43,525 bases of DNA from Bacteroidota bacterium (GTDB lineage: Bacteria; Bacteroidota; Bacteroidia; Chitinophagales; Chitinophagaceae): contig CANHGS010000028.1 of assembly GCA_947460595.1 (NCBI GenBank), positions 1 to 43,525 on the forward strand, read 5' to 3'. Below, one piece after another: positions 31,021 to 38,233 of the stretch. The translations under genes and the position numbers were made by a program. Each line of letters opens with the position of its first letter. Position 1 is the stretch's first letter. Under the pieces are notes generated by a model that did no database searches, was not told where the DNA came from, and was given only the letters and a program-made list of their open reading frames with translations.

Positions 31021-31434
31021 TTATTTAGGCTTCTTAAAATTGGGGTTGAATGTTCCTGTTTTAGCCGCTGGTTTTTTTGATCCTTGAGATTTTGGTTGAT
31101 ACTGCAATTTCCCTTTTGAGCTTTGCTGATTTGCCGGTTTGGGGGTTGGTTTGGGCAAATTAGGTTGAGCAGCTGAACTTCTTAAATCAATGACTGTTTC
31201 ACCAGATTTTGCTTCTTGTTGGCCTCGCTTATAAATAACCAATCCGTCTAGAAACCTTCTCAATATTTGATCCCCAGCTTCCTGATAATTAGGGTGGTCT
31301 TCATGCCTATACAAATCGCCTAAAGCACCTTTGGTGATATGAAAATCTACCAAAGAAAGAATATGTATCACTTCTTCTGTTCTTAGAGAAAGGGCTACAC
31401 GAATTTTTTTTAGGATGTCGTTATTACTTAGCAT
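31021..31434 (-). CDS. Single-domain DUF1456 (YehS-like) protein with basic tail
   Basis: A 137-residue protein starting at the ATG MLSNNDILKKIRVALSL; a TTG three codons earlier was rejected. Residues 1-68 form one DUF1456 domain with SLRTEEVIHILSL and YQEAGDQILRRFLDGLV. Typical family members such as YehS have two such domains in about 150 residues. Here the second copy is replaced by a disordered, Pro/Lys/Ser-rich tail (about 80-137, with PKPTPKPANQQ and a KKPK end), which suggests nucleic-acid or ribosome contact but does not prove it. The function of the family is unknown. A good -7 box lies 23 bases upstream. It is divergent from the pseudouridine synthase gene. Confidence 0.8.
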   Translation of the reverse strand: MLSNNDILKKIRVALSLRTEEVIHILSLVDFHITKGALGDLYRHEDHPNYQEAGDQILRRFLDGLVIYKRGQQEAKSGETVIDLRSSAAQPNLPKPTPKPANQQSSKGKLQYQPKSQGSKKPAAKTGTFNPNFKKPK

Positions 31435-31456
31435 GATTTTCAAGTATGATCTTGTG

Positions 31457-31464
31457 CAAAGATA
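31457..31464 (-). promoter_or_regulatory. -7 promoter box for the DUF1456 gene
   Basis: TATCTTTG on the minus strand, in the divergent region between the DUF1456 and RluE-like genes. Predicted leader about 16 bases. The -33 element is not clear. Confidence 0.5.
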
Positions 31465-31507
31465 TTGCTTAAGTTGACGCAGTTCATTTCTTTGATATCT
31501 TGCAGCT

Positions 31508-32119
31508 GTGAATCAGATTCAGCACCGATATTTTGCTATTTACAAACCTTACAATATGGTCTCCCAGTTTGTAAGTTCTCATGAGGTACGCTTATTGGGG
31601 GAACTGGATTTTGATTTTCCTGAAGGCTCGCATGCCATTGGTAGGTTGGACAATCACTCAGAAGGTTTGTTATTATTGACCACCAATCCCCGCATTACCA
31701 GATTACTTTTTCAAGGTAAAAAACCGCATGGCAGAAAATACTTGGTCCAGGTTAAAAACAACATTAGTCTATCTAGCTTAGAGCAAATCCGTCAAGGAAT
31801 CAATATTGAAATTAAAGGTGGCCTACCCTATACCACTAGCCCTTGCCTAGTAACCCAAGTAGAAAGACCATCTTGGCTAGAACCAGCTTCACATGAAATA
31901 CCAGCATCTTTACCACATAGTTGGCTAGAAATTACCCTTACTGAAGGGAAATTTCACCAGGTACGCAAAATGGTGGCTGCTGTTCATCACAAATGCAGAA
32001 GATTAATTAGGATTTCTATTGAAGACCTTAGCCTCTATCCATTAACTCCGGGTGATGTTTCAGAAATAGCAGAGACCGATTTTTTCCGATTATTACAATT
32101 GGAATTGGATGCCCAATAA
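31508..32119 (+). CDS. RsuA/RluE-family pseudouridine synthase
   Basis: A 203-residue enzyme that converts specific uridines of rRNA to pseudouridine. It uses a GTG start; the next ATG falls inside the conserved YFAIYKPYNMVSQF segment and is too late. The catalytic motif GRLDNHSEGLLLLTTN (Asp near residue 47) is complete, and the C-terminal part has SWLEITLTEGKFHQVRKMV and RRLIRISIEDL. No S4 domain is present. The RPSWLEP and VSQF elements are closest to RluE, which modifies 23S rRNA position 2457 in E. coli, so an RluE-like role is likely but not certain. It converges on the uncharacterised gene at 32147. Confidence 0.88.
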   Translation: MNQIQHRYFAIYKPYNMVSQFVSSHEVRLLGELDFDFPEGSHAIGRLDNHSEGLLLLTTNPRITRLLFQGKKPHGRKYLVQVKNNISLSSLEQIRQGINIEIKGGLPYTTSPCLVTQVERPSWLEPASHEIPASLPHSWLEITLTEGKFHQVRKMVAAVHHKCRRLIRISIEDLSLYPLTPGDVSEIAETDFFRLLQLELDAQ

Positions 32120-32146
32120 AGTTTCAAAGATTGTTGGAAAAATGAA

Positions 32147-32722
32147 CTAACCTAGTTCCAAGAAAACATGGTTGTCCCAGAAGTTGGTGCAGGCTTTAAA
32201 AAAAAGTTCAGGCATGTTGGAATTGGGCATAGGATAAGCCCTGGTTCCAGGAAAAGCGGTAATCAATAAATGATAGTTAGTTTGTGGCTTCAAAATCAGT
32301 GACATCTCCCAAGTAGGGGGAAGTTTGTCAACTAATGCATGCTGTAAAGAAATACCCCTATTCTCTTTTTTGACTAATTCCCTTACACCCAATTTGTCAA
32401 GATTGGTAATGGGCACTACCCCTAAAGTTCCAATTCCTTGTGGAAATTGAGATGGTTCAAAACGGAGCTGTACCTGTAAATACTTGCCAACTATTTCTTG
32501 ATTAAGTGCTAGACCAAAGGCGAATTGCTGTTCCAGCATTTTTAGGTCCTGGGCAAAAGTAGCATAAAACTTAGACCCTGGTATATGAAGGGCTTCTTCC
32601 ATAGCCTGATGACTAAATCCTCTTTTCATCAAACAGTCTATGGCCCCATCATTGATTTGATCAAAATGGCGCAACATATGAAAGAGGGTTCTATCATTAT
32701 AGGTAATTACTAGCTGTTTCAT
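32147..32722 (-). CDS. Uncharacterised 191-residue protein
   Basis: I do not recognise this family. The protein is soluble, without signal peptide or membrane helix. It begins MKQLVITYNDRTLFHMLRHF and has a predicted helical N-terminal third (GAIDCLMKRGFSHQAMEEALH), a central beta-rich part with LQVQLRFEPSQFPQGIGTLG, and a late NYHLLITAFPGTRAYPMPNS segment. The alternating strands in the second half could be a small barrel or ferredoxin-like fold. Codon use looks like its neighbours, so recent transfer is not suggested. It lies downstream of the NMO-like gene on the same strand (120-base gap, no terminator seen), and the two unknowns may be functionally linked. Confidence 0.7.
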   Translation of the reverse strand: MKQLVITYNDRTLFHMLRHFDQINDGAIDCLMKRGFSHQAMEEALHIPGSKFYATFAQDLKMLEQQFAFGLALNQEIVGKYLQVQLRFEPSQFPQGIGTLGVVPITNLDKLGVRELVKKENRGISLQHALVDKLPPTWEMSLILKPQTNYHLLITAFPGTRAYPMPNSNMPELFFKACTNFWDNHVFLELG

Positions 32723-32842
32723 GTACTAGTGCAAGATGACCCATAGTCAGTAATTTCCCAAACTAAAAGTTGATAAAGATTCTGTTTGGTCAAAACATGA
32801 AACCTCAATTTGAGGGAGGAGGCCTTATTAACTATCCAATGA

Positions 32843-34654
32843 TTATGGATTGGTAATGATCCTGTATTGATAATTCAAATAGTCCAATTCTAAAGAAGCT
32901 GCATACAAGTCTTTGTCTAATCTAAGTTGGGTTTCGTGGCTTAAGCCTTTTAAGCCTTTATAATAAGCAATACCTAAGCGAAGGTTTTGACAAAAGCCAA
33001 CATGAGATTTTCGCTTCTTCTCAAATTGTTCCTGTTCTAGATCTGCTAGTAATTGCTCTTTAAAGAAATCAATATAAAGATATAATTCTGCCACAAACAT
33101 ATGTGGCCTATTGGTATTGCCCAAGATATTGGTTCTTCCATAAATATGATCAGACATGGTTTGCAAAGAAATTATCTTATTAAAGTTCACAATATTAGGT
33201 CCTGGGCAGATGGTTACAGCGCCTAGTTTATTGACAAAGGTTTGTGAGTAGTTAATGGCTGCCGCATTACTCAAACCCACACAAAGACATTCTTTTTCTA
33301 ATAAATCATTGACTTGCTTTTCCCATACTTTTTCAGGCAGTCCCATTGTTTTTAACTGGGCAATTTTGAGCTGCTGGTATTTGATAGACGCGGTACAGAT
33401 GGGCTCAGCTGTAAATTCTGTATTAAAACTCAAATGCTTTTCTGTACAAGGACTACCAGGAGTCCCTTTTTTAATCCGCTTCAATTTTTCAATTTCTGAG
33501 CTAGTGCCTTTTAGATAATGAAATCTTACCCCAAGTGGAGACACATGGCTTAGCTGTACGTCTTTATCCTTGGCTGCCGCCAGCAATTTTAAAGTGGCAT
33601 CATCTACCGTAGTAGCTTCCGGCACCAATAGAAAAGGGGTACCCCAACCTGTCCCATCAAACTCATAATAATTGTGCAAGTAGGCATCTTCTTCATGGGT
33701 ACCAATACCACCTTGAACCGTGAATCTAATGGCTGGTGGATATCTAAATTCTTTTCCGCTTTTCTTTAAATGAGCCGCAAAATATATTTCAAACAAAGCA
33801 TCAATCAATTCCTGTTTGTTTTGTTTGAATTCCTCTAAAATAGGTCCTAGCAAAATTCCGTCTGTGGCAAAAGCATGTCCACCACAATTTAAGCCAGATT
33901 CTACCCTAAACTCACTCACCCATAATCCTTTCTTGGCCAAGAATTTTCCTTGAATCAGGGCAGATCTATAGTCGCTAACTTTAATGATAATCTTCTTATT
34001 AAAATCTCCATTCTCATTGACATCAAATTCAGTGAAAGACTCTAAATAATTATACAATCTGGGATTCATTCCCGCAGAAAAAATAATGGAGCTATTTTTT
34101 AAATCACTATTGGCATAACCTCTTAAGGCAGAAATGGCGTCAGAACCATCTGTAATTACTTCACCTGCTTTATTGTAATTATTCTTGTCCAACTTGGTCA
34201 TGATATTTACGTCAATACTACCGGGTTTAATATGAGATCTTAGATAAACTGCTAGATTGGCTTTTTCCTCTTCCTTATCTGTTTGCATCATTTTTAGATA
34301 CAATTGTTTGAGGCTACTATGGTCAGGGAGCATTTCAAAATATTTGACTATTTCAGAACCCGCTTCAAAAGCTGTATGACGCAGTTTCTCCACCTGGGCT
34401 TGAACAATCTTATTCACTAGATTTAAGTAGTCAGTTATTCGCTTTGCGCGATAGTCTTCTTCATGGGTATCAATAGGCTTGTATTCCATATTGATAGTGG
34501 GATAATAATGCGCACGCATCATTTCTACCAAACGATCTTCTACAATTGACATAACGGAAGAAATACCAAAGCGTGCCACTTTAATGGGGCTATCAATGGT
34601 ATATGCCAACCCCATTACTGGGATATGAAATTGGTGATAGGGAGATTGATACAT
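32843..34654 (-). CDS. Uncharacterised NMO/2-nitropropane dioxygenase-like protein with Cys-rich C-terminus
   Basis: A 603-residue soluble protein. Residues about 220-350 echo the FMN-binding TIM barrel of nitronate monooxygenases and related enoyl reductases: KVSDYRSALIQGKFLAKKG, then ESGLNCGGHAF near 252, FTVQGGIGTHEED near 311, and GWGTPFLLVPEATT near 336, which parallels the GG-h-GTRFLATPEA pattern of that family. The N-terminal HIPVMGLAYTIDSPIKVA also fits a barrel start. The C-terminal region (about 395-490) carries Cys403, Cys420, Cys456, Cys458 and Cys483, a layout compatible with a metal or iron-sulfur site, in a part foreign to NMO. An alpha-helical insertion lies at about 65-165. 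The substrate and reaction are unknown. It stands alone with its own minus-strand start. Confidence 0.6.
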   Translation of the reverse strand: MYQSPYHQFHIPVMGLAYTIDSPIKVARFGISSVMSIVEDRLVEMMRAHYYPTINMEYKPIDTHEEDYRAKRITDYLNLVNKIVQAQVEKLRHTAFEAGSEIVKYFEMLPDHSSLKQLYLKMMQTDKEEEKANLAVYLRSHIKPGSIDVNIMTKLDKNNYNKAGEVITDGSDAISALRGYANSDLKNSSIIFSAGMNPRLYNYLESFTEFDVNENGDFNKKIIIKVSDYRSALIQGKFLAKKGLWVSEFRVESGLNCGGHAFATDGILLGPILEEFKQNKQELIDALFEIYFAAHLKKSGKEFRYPPAIRFTVQGGIGTHEEDAYLHNYYEFDGTGWGTPFLLVPEATTVDDATLKLLAAAKDKDVQLSHVSPLGVRFHYLKGTSSEIEKLKRIKKGTPGSPCTEKHLSFNTEFTAEPICTASIKYQQLKIAQLKTMGLPEKVWEKQVNDLLEKECLCVGLSNAAAINYSQTFVNKLGAVTICPGPNIVNFNKIISLQTMSDHIYGRTNILGNTNRPHMFVAELYLYIDFFKEQLLADLEQEQFEKKRKSHVGFCQNLRLGIAYYKGLKGLSHETQLRLDKDLYAASLELDYLNYQYRIITNP

Positions 34655-34881
34655 TTGTTCGGAATCTGGAATTAAGAATCATTTTCTTGCACAGAAAAAG
34701 GCTTTGCAATATGTAAATCCTATAGGCTGGGCATGCCACCAAAAATAATCCCTTATTCAGCGCTTAAATATGACTTTTGTCATTCGGCCTGAGCTTACCA
34801 ACGCATCTCCAGTTTTCTTTGGGTCATTGTCACTAGTCTTGTATTTTGTTTGAAAATTCCAGCAAGATTAATAATTAAAGG

Positions 34882-34889
34882 TATTTTTG
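34882..34889 (+). promoter_or_regulatory. -7 promoter box for the QueD/PTPS gene
   Basis: TATTTTTG fits TAnnTTTG; a start seven bases on gives a leader of about 13 bases before the ATG. Confidence 0.4.
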
Positions 34890-34908
34890 TCCTCAATTAT
34901 TTTAGCAG

Positions 34909-35337
34909 ATGCTTAGACTTACCAAGATTTTTCATTTTGAGATGGCGCACGCTATACATGGATACCAAGGCCCTTGTAAAAATATTCACGGTCATTCCTA
35001 TGAATTACAGGTTTGTTTTCAGTCTAATAAACCTGTTAGCGGATCAATACCCCCACCTGGCTTTTTGATGGATTTTAAAGACTTAAAGAATATGGTGATG
35101 GGGCCCGTTATTGACAAATTAGATCATAGTTTGGTGCTTTCAGCAGATTATTTGGCAGCACACCCGGGCATTCAATATGCTGAGAACTTACAGATTTGGA
35201 ACATGGAACCAAGTGCAGAAAACATCCTGTATCATATTCAAAAAATCATTGAACCCCTTTTACCAGAAGACCTAAAATTGGTGCATATGAAAATTTATGA
35301 AACCAAGGACAGTTTTGCGGAATGGTTTGCTGATTAA
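34909..35337 (+). CDS. queD: 6-carboxytetrahydropterin synthase / PTPS family (QueD-like)
   Basis: A 142-residue enzyme of the T-fold superfamily. The zinc ligands are visible as His14 in FEMAHAIHG and His27 and His29 in NIHGHSY; the catalytic Cys23 lies in GPCKNIHGHS, and a DHSLVL motif sits near residue 70. A C-terminal YETKDSFAEW supplies the conserved glutamate. QueD converts dihydroneopterin triphosphate to 6-carboxytetrahydropterin on the way to queuosine in tRNA. The Cys-x3-His-x-His layout is shared with tetrahydrobiopterin-forming relatives, so the pathway is inferred. The other queuosine genes are not here. It is followed 43 bases later by an M20 amidohydrolase gene with no terminator evident. 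Confidence 0.85.
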   Translation: MLRLTKIFHFEMAHAIHGYQGPCKNIHGHSYELQVCFQSNKPVSGSIPPPGFLMDFKDLKNMVMGPVIDKLDHSLVLSADYLAAHPGIQYAENLQIWNMEPSAENILYHIQKIIEPLLPEDLKLVHMKIYETKDSFAEWFAD

Positions 35338-35379
35338 GTTTTGTAAATTGTTTTGTAGATTGTTGTACAAAACAAACAC

Positions 35380-36666
35380 ATGAGAAAGCTATTATTTGCT
35401 CTGGCAATGACATTAGTCTTGCATACATCTGCCCAAGAATTACCTAAGAATTATTCGGAATTAGTGGGCAAAATTGAACCCCAATTAATTCAGTGGCGCC
35501 AACATTTTCACCAAAATCCAGAACTGTCAAATAGGGAATTTAAAACAGGGGCCTTTATAGCTGACTACCTCAAATCCATTGGTTTAGAAGTAAAATATCC
35601 TATTGCTAAAACAGGGGTGGTGGCTATTTTAAAAGGTGGTAAACCTGGACCCAATATTGGCCTGCGGGCCGATATAGATGCCCTACCCATTGTAGAAAGA
35701 ACACCCATAGCGTTTGCGTCTACCGTAAAAGGCGAATATAATGGCCAGCCCGTAGGTGTCATGCACGCCTGTGGTCATGATGCGCATACTGCCATCTTAA
35801 TGGCCACAGCCAAAACTTTAAAAGAGATGCAAAAAGATTTGGCAGGAACCGTAGTCTTTTTGTTTCAACCAGCAGAAGAAGGTGCTCCCAATAATGAAGC
35901 AGCTGGCGCTCCACTAATGATCAAAGAAGGAGCTATGGATAACCCCAAATTAGACGTGGTATTTGGATTACATATGGCAGCTTCCATGCCTGCTGGCATG
36001 TTGTCCTATAAATCAGGATCTGCACAAGCATCTGCTGATCAATTTAAAATTATCATACACGGAAAAGGCAGTCATGGAGCCATGCCATGGTTGAGTACAG
36101 ATCCTATTGCTATTGCCGCAGATGTGATTCAAGGATTACAAAGAATAGTCAGCAGAGAAACTGATTTAACCAAAGCACCTTTGATTATTTCAGTAGGATC
36201 TTTACATAGTGGCTTGAGAAATAATATTATCCCAGAAACTGCTGAACTAGCAGGCACCATTAGGGCATTGGATGCCAAAACTAGATTGGCCACCCATGAC
36301 AAAATCAAGCGTATGGTCAAGGGGATGGCAGAGAGTGCAGGAGCTAGCGCCGATGTTGAAATTACTACCCAAACCCTTGTGAATTACAATGATCCTGCCC
36401 TAACTAAAAAAATGCTTCCTTCTTTGCTAAAAGCAGCAGGTACAGACAATCTAATAGAATCTAGTTGGACCACAGCTGCAGAAGATTTTTCTTTTTATGG
36501 AGAAAAAGCACCTACCCTATTTTTCTCTTTGGGTGGCATGCAAAAAGGCAAGAACCCTGCAGAAGTGGGCGGGCATCATACCCCTGATTTTTATTTGGAT
36601 GAATCCGGTTTTATTATAGGCGTTAAAGCCTTTTGTCAACTGGTTTTTGATTACCCTAAAAAATAA
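35380..36666 (+). CDS. Secreted M20 family amidohydrolase
   Basis: A 428-residue zinc hydrolase. MRKLLFALAMTLVLHTSAQ is a signal peptide, so it acts in the periplasm. The M20D pattern is complete: RQHFHQNPELS near residue 40, a first metal-binding run HACGHDAH at 129-136 with Cys131 and His133, QPAEEGA with Glu167, GLHMAA with His198 and a late GGHHTPDF. A dimerisation (lid) domain occupies about 210-330. Such enzymes remove acyl groups from N-acyl amino acids or similar amides; indole-acetyl or hippurate-like conjugates are known substrates, and the target here is unknown. Relatives are common in multiple copies in Bacteroidota. It converges with the LLM oxidoreductase gene. Confidence 0.9.
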   Translation: MRKLLFALAMTLVLHTSAQELPKNYSELVGKIEPQLIQWRQHFHQNPELSNREFKTGAFIADYLKSIGLEVKYPIAKTGVVAILKGGKPGPNIGLRADIDALPIVERTPIAFASTVKGEYNGQPVGVMHACGHDAHTAILMATAKTLKEMQKDLAGTVVFLFQPAEEGAPNNEAAGAPLMIKEGAMDNPKLDVVFGLHMAASMPAGMLSYKSGSAQASADQFKIIIHGKGSHGAMPWLSTDPIAIAADVIQGLQRIVSRETDLTKAPLIISVGSLHSGLRNNIIPETAELAGTIRALDAKTRLATHDKIKRMVKGMAESAGASADVEITTQTLVNYNDPALTKKMLPSLLKAAGTDNLIESSWTTAAEDFSFYGEKAPTLFFSLGGMQKGKNPAEVGGHHTPDFYLDESGFIIGVKAFCQLVFDYPKK

Positions 36667-36711
36667 ATGGATCCCAAACAAAAACAAGCACGCATTTTTT
36701 TCAAATAAGAC

Positions 36712-37746
36712 CTATTTAGCTTTACATGCTTCTCTCACCTTGGGTGCAATTTTTGTTCCAAAGATTTCTATGGATTTCATGAGCGTTGTATGACTGGGAC
36801 CTCCTACATCCATGTGCGCAGAGAATCGCGTTAGCCCAAACATTTCTTGTAGATAAAGAATCTTATCAATAGCTTGATTAGCGTCTCCAATAATCAAATG
36901 CCCATTAGAACCTCGGCCAATTTGGTACTGCCGCTGTTGATAAGGAGGCCATCCCCTACTTCTACCAATTCTATCCATTTGTCCAGAGTAGACAGGATAA
37001 TAGGCATCCGCTGTTTGTTGGGCGTCATCTCCAAAAAAAGCATGCATGTGTACCCCAACTTGAAATTTATCCATAGGATGCCCCAACTCTTGATAACAGT
37101 CTTTATAATATTGAAACAGGGGTTGAAACTGTACGGGATCTCCCCCAATAATGGCAAACATAACGGGTAAGCCATATTTAGCAGCCCTTACTACCGAAGC
37201 TGGTGTTCCACCAATTGCAATCCAAATATTTAAATGATCCTGTACGGCTCTTGGCACAATCAATTGGTTCTTGAGCGCTGCCCTGAATTTCCCTTTCCAA
37301 GTAATGCGTGGCGATTGGTTGATTTGCGTAAGTAGGGATAGCTTCTCTTCAAACAAAGCTTCATAGTCATCCAATTCATAACCAAAGAGTGGATAGGATT
37401 CTATGAAACTTCCTCTACCAGCCATGAGTTCTGCCCTACCTCCAGACAATTGATCAAGGGTTGCAAAATCTTGATACAGCTTTACTGGGTCAGCTGAACT
37501 TAAAACAGAAACGGCTGATCCTAGTTTGATATTTTTGGTGATGGATGCTGCAGCGGCCAATACAATTTCAGGAGATGCTACCGCATATTCTGGACGATGG
37601 TGTTCACCAATACCATAGAAATCTATACCCAACTCATCCATCAATTTGATTTCTTCCATCAATTCTTTCAAGCGCTCACCGGTATCTTGAATAGTTCCGT
37701 CAGGTCTTACATTCAAGTCTCCAAACATGCCAATACCCAATTCCAT
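36712..37746 (-). CDS. LLM-class flavin-dependent oxidoreductase
   Basis: A 344-residue luciferase-like monooxygenase. The start is the ATG giving MELGIGMFGDLNVRPD; the upstream 40 codons of open frame cross the ssrA terminator and were rejected. The barrel is seen in GIDFYGIGEHHRPEYAVAS near residue 48, KLGSAVSVLSSADPV near 80 and LDQLSGGRAELMAGRGSF near 105. The C-terminal half holds FQVGVHMHAFFGDD near 238 and FSAHMDVGGPSH near 310. It resembles the LLM enzymes found as single genes in Bacteroidota and Actinobacteria (Atu2307/SP_0267-like). The substrate is unknown; these use FMNH2 or F420. It converges on the amidohydrolase gene. Confidence 0.85.
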   Translation of the reverse strand: MELGIGMFGDLNVRPDGTIQDTGERLKELMEEIKLMDELGIDFYGIGEHHRPEYAVASPEIVLAAAASITKNIKLGSAVSVLSSADPVKLYQDFATLDQLSGGRAELMAGRGSFIESYPLFGYELDDYEALFEEKLSLLTQINQSPRITWKGKFRAALKNQLIVPRAVQDHLNIWIAIGGTPASVVRAAKYGLPVMFAIIGGDPVQFQPLFQYYKDCYQELGHPMDKFQVGVHMHAFFGDDAQQTADAYYPVYSGQMDRIGRSRGWPPYQQRQYQIGRGSNGHLIIGDANQAIDKILYLQEMFGLTRFSAHMDVGGPSHTTLMKSIEIFGTKIAPKVREACKAK

Positions 37747-37790
37747 GGTAAATGATTTGAACGTAAAGTTAGGTGAGTCATCTAAAAGAA

Positions 37791-37819
37791 AAAGGGAAAC
37801 GCTTTTTACGTTTCCCTTT
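37791..37819 (-). terminator. Rho-independent terminator of ssrA
   Basis: AAAGGGAAACG and CGTTTCCCTTT make a perfect 11-bp stem around a seven-base loop, just past the mature 3' end of tmRNA. On the minus strand the right arm runs into TTCTTTT. Confidence 0.85.
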
Positions 37820-37822
37820 AAG

Positions 37823-38191
37823 TGGAGTCGAGGGGAGTCGAACCCCTGTCCAAACATCGCTACCATTAGCTTTCTACATGCTTATTTTCTTATTAATTGT
37901 AGGCAGTTAGCAGGGAAGAAACAAACCAACCAAACGCTTAGCTGAATAGTCTTAGGCAACGGTCACAGCCTTCCGATGCAGCATTCTCTTTTGTTTTAAG
38001 TCGGCGGCGGCAAGAGGTAAGAGACCAACCTTAGCCGGGGCCCGAATGGTTACTTAATCACTGATTAAGCAGCCATGGCATACTGAGTATTGCCATTTGA
38101 AGTTTGAATATTCAGATTAAAGTGCTAATTATCCAACGCACTGCATGCTTACACCAACCGTGACATATGCTGTCAAAACCAATACGACCCC
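37823..38191 (-). ncRNA. ssrA: Transfer-messenger RNA (tmRNA)
   Basis: Rescues stalled ribosomes and tags unfinished proteins for proteolysis. The 5' end GGGGTCGTATTGG at 38191 pairs with the 3' CGACTCC (discriminator A at 37823) to form the acceptor stem, with one G-U. The conserved TTTTGACAGCATATGTCACGG follows (shown in part: TTGACAGCATATGTC). The T-arm is the GGGG-TTCGACT-CCCC hairpin near 37830-37850. CCA is not encoded. Deduced tag: resume codon GGC at 38092-38094, then a nine-residue GNTQYAMAA and TAA at 38065-38067, matching the Bacteroidota G-x-x-x-YA(L/M)AA type. A short hairpin directly after the tag stop (TTAATCACTGATTAA on plus) is helix 5. The locus fills the 490-base gap between the LLM gene and rseP. 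Confidence 0.95.
38065..38094 (-). other. tmRNA proteolysis-tag reading frame (GNTQYAMAA)
   Basis: Nine codons GGC-AAT-ACT-CAG-TAT-GCC-ATG-GCT-GCT followed by TAA. The C-terminal AMAA with Tyr-Ala before it is the degradation signal read by ClpXP-type proteases. The resume codon is inferred from the usual nine-residue Bacteroidota tag length, not from an upstream signal. Confidence 0.8.
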
Positions 38192-38197
38192 AAAGTG

Positions 38198-38205
38198 CAA
38201 AGGTA
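38198..38205 (-). promoter_or_regulatory. -7 promoter box for ssrA
   Basis: TACCTTTG on the minus strand lies so that its final G is seven bases before the first base of tmRNA, which supports both the box and the RNA 5' end. It overlaps the 3' arm of the rseP terminator hairpin. Confidence 0.75.
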
Positions 38206-38226
38206 GCCATTCCAAAGAATGCTACC
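38202..38226 (-). terminator. Terminator-like hairpin after rseP, overlapping the ssrA promoter
   Basis: GGTAGC-C-ATTC (plus) pairs with GAAT-GCTACC with a single bulge and a four-base loop. On the minus strand it lies just past the rseP stop and is followed by TTTGC, a short T run. The 3' arm supplies the TACC of the ssrA -7 box. Confidence 0.6.
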
Positions 38227-38233
38227 TGTTAAA

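Noticed and set aside
34655..34908. A small gene in the 254-base gap before queD
   Set aside because: Only a 19-codon frame from an ATG near 34733 was found, with no promoter or conserved look; the only supported element is the -7 box at 34882.
37823..37850. An isolated tRNA T-arm or tRNA pseudogene
   Set aside because: The GTTCGA-type T-loop belongs to the tRNA-like domain of ssrA, whose 5' half pairs with it 340 bases away.
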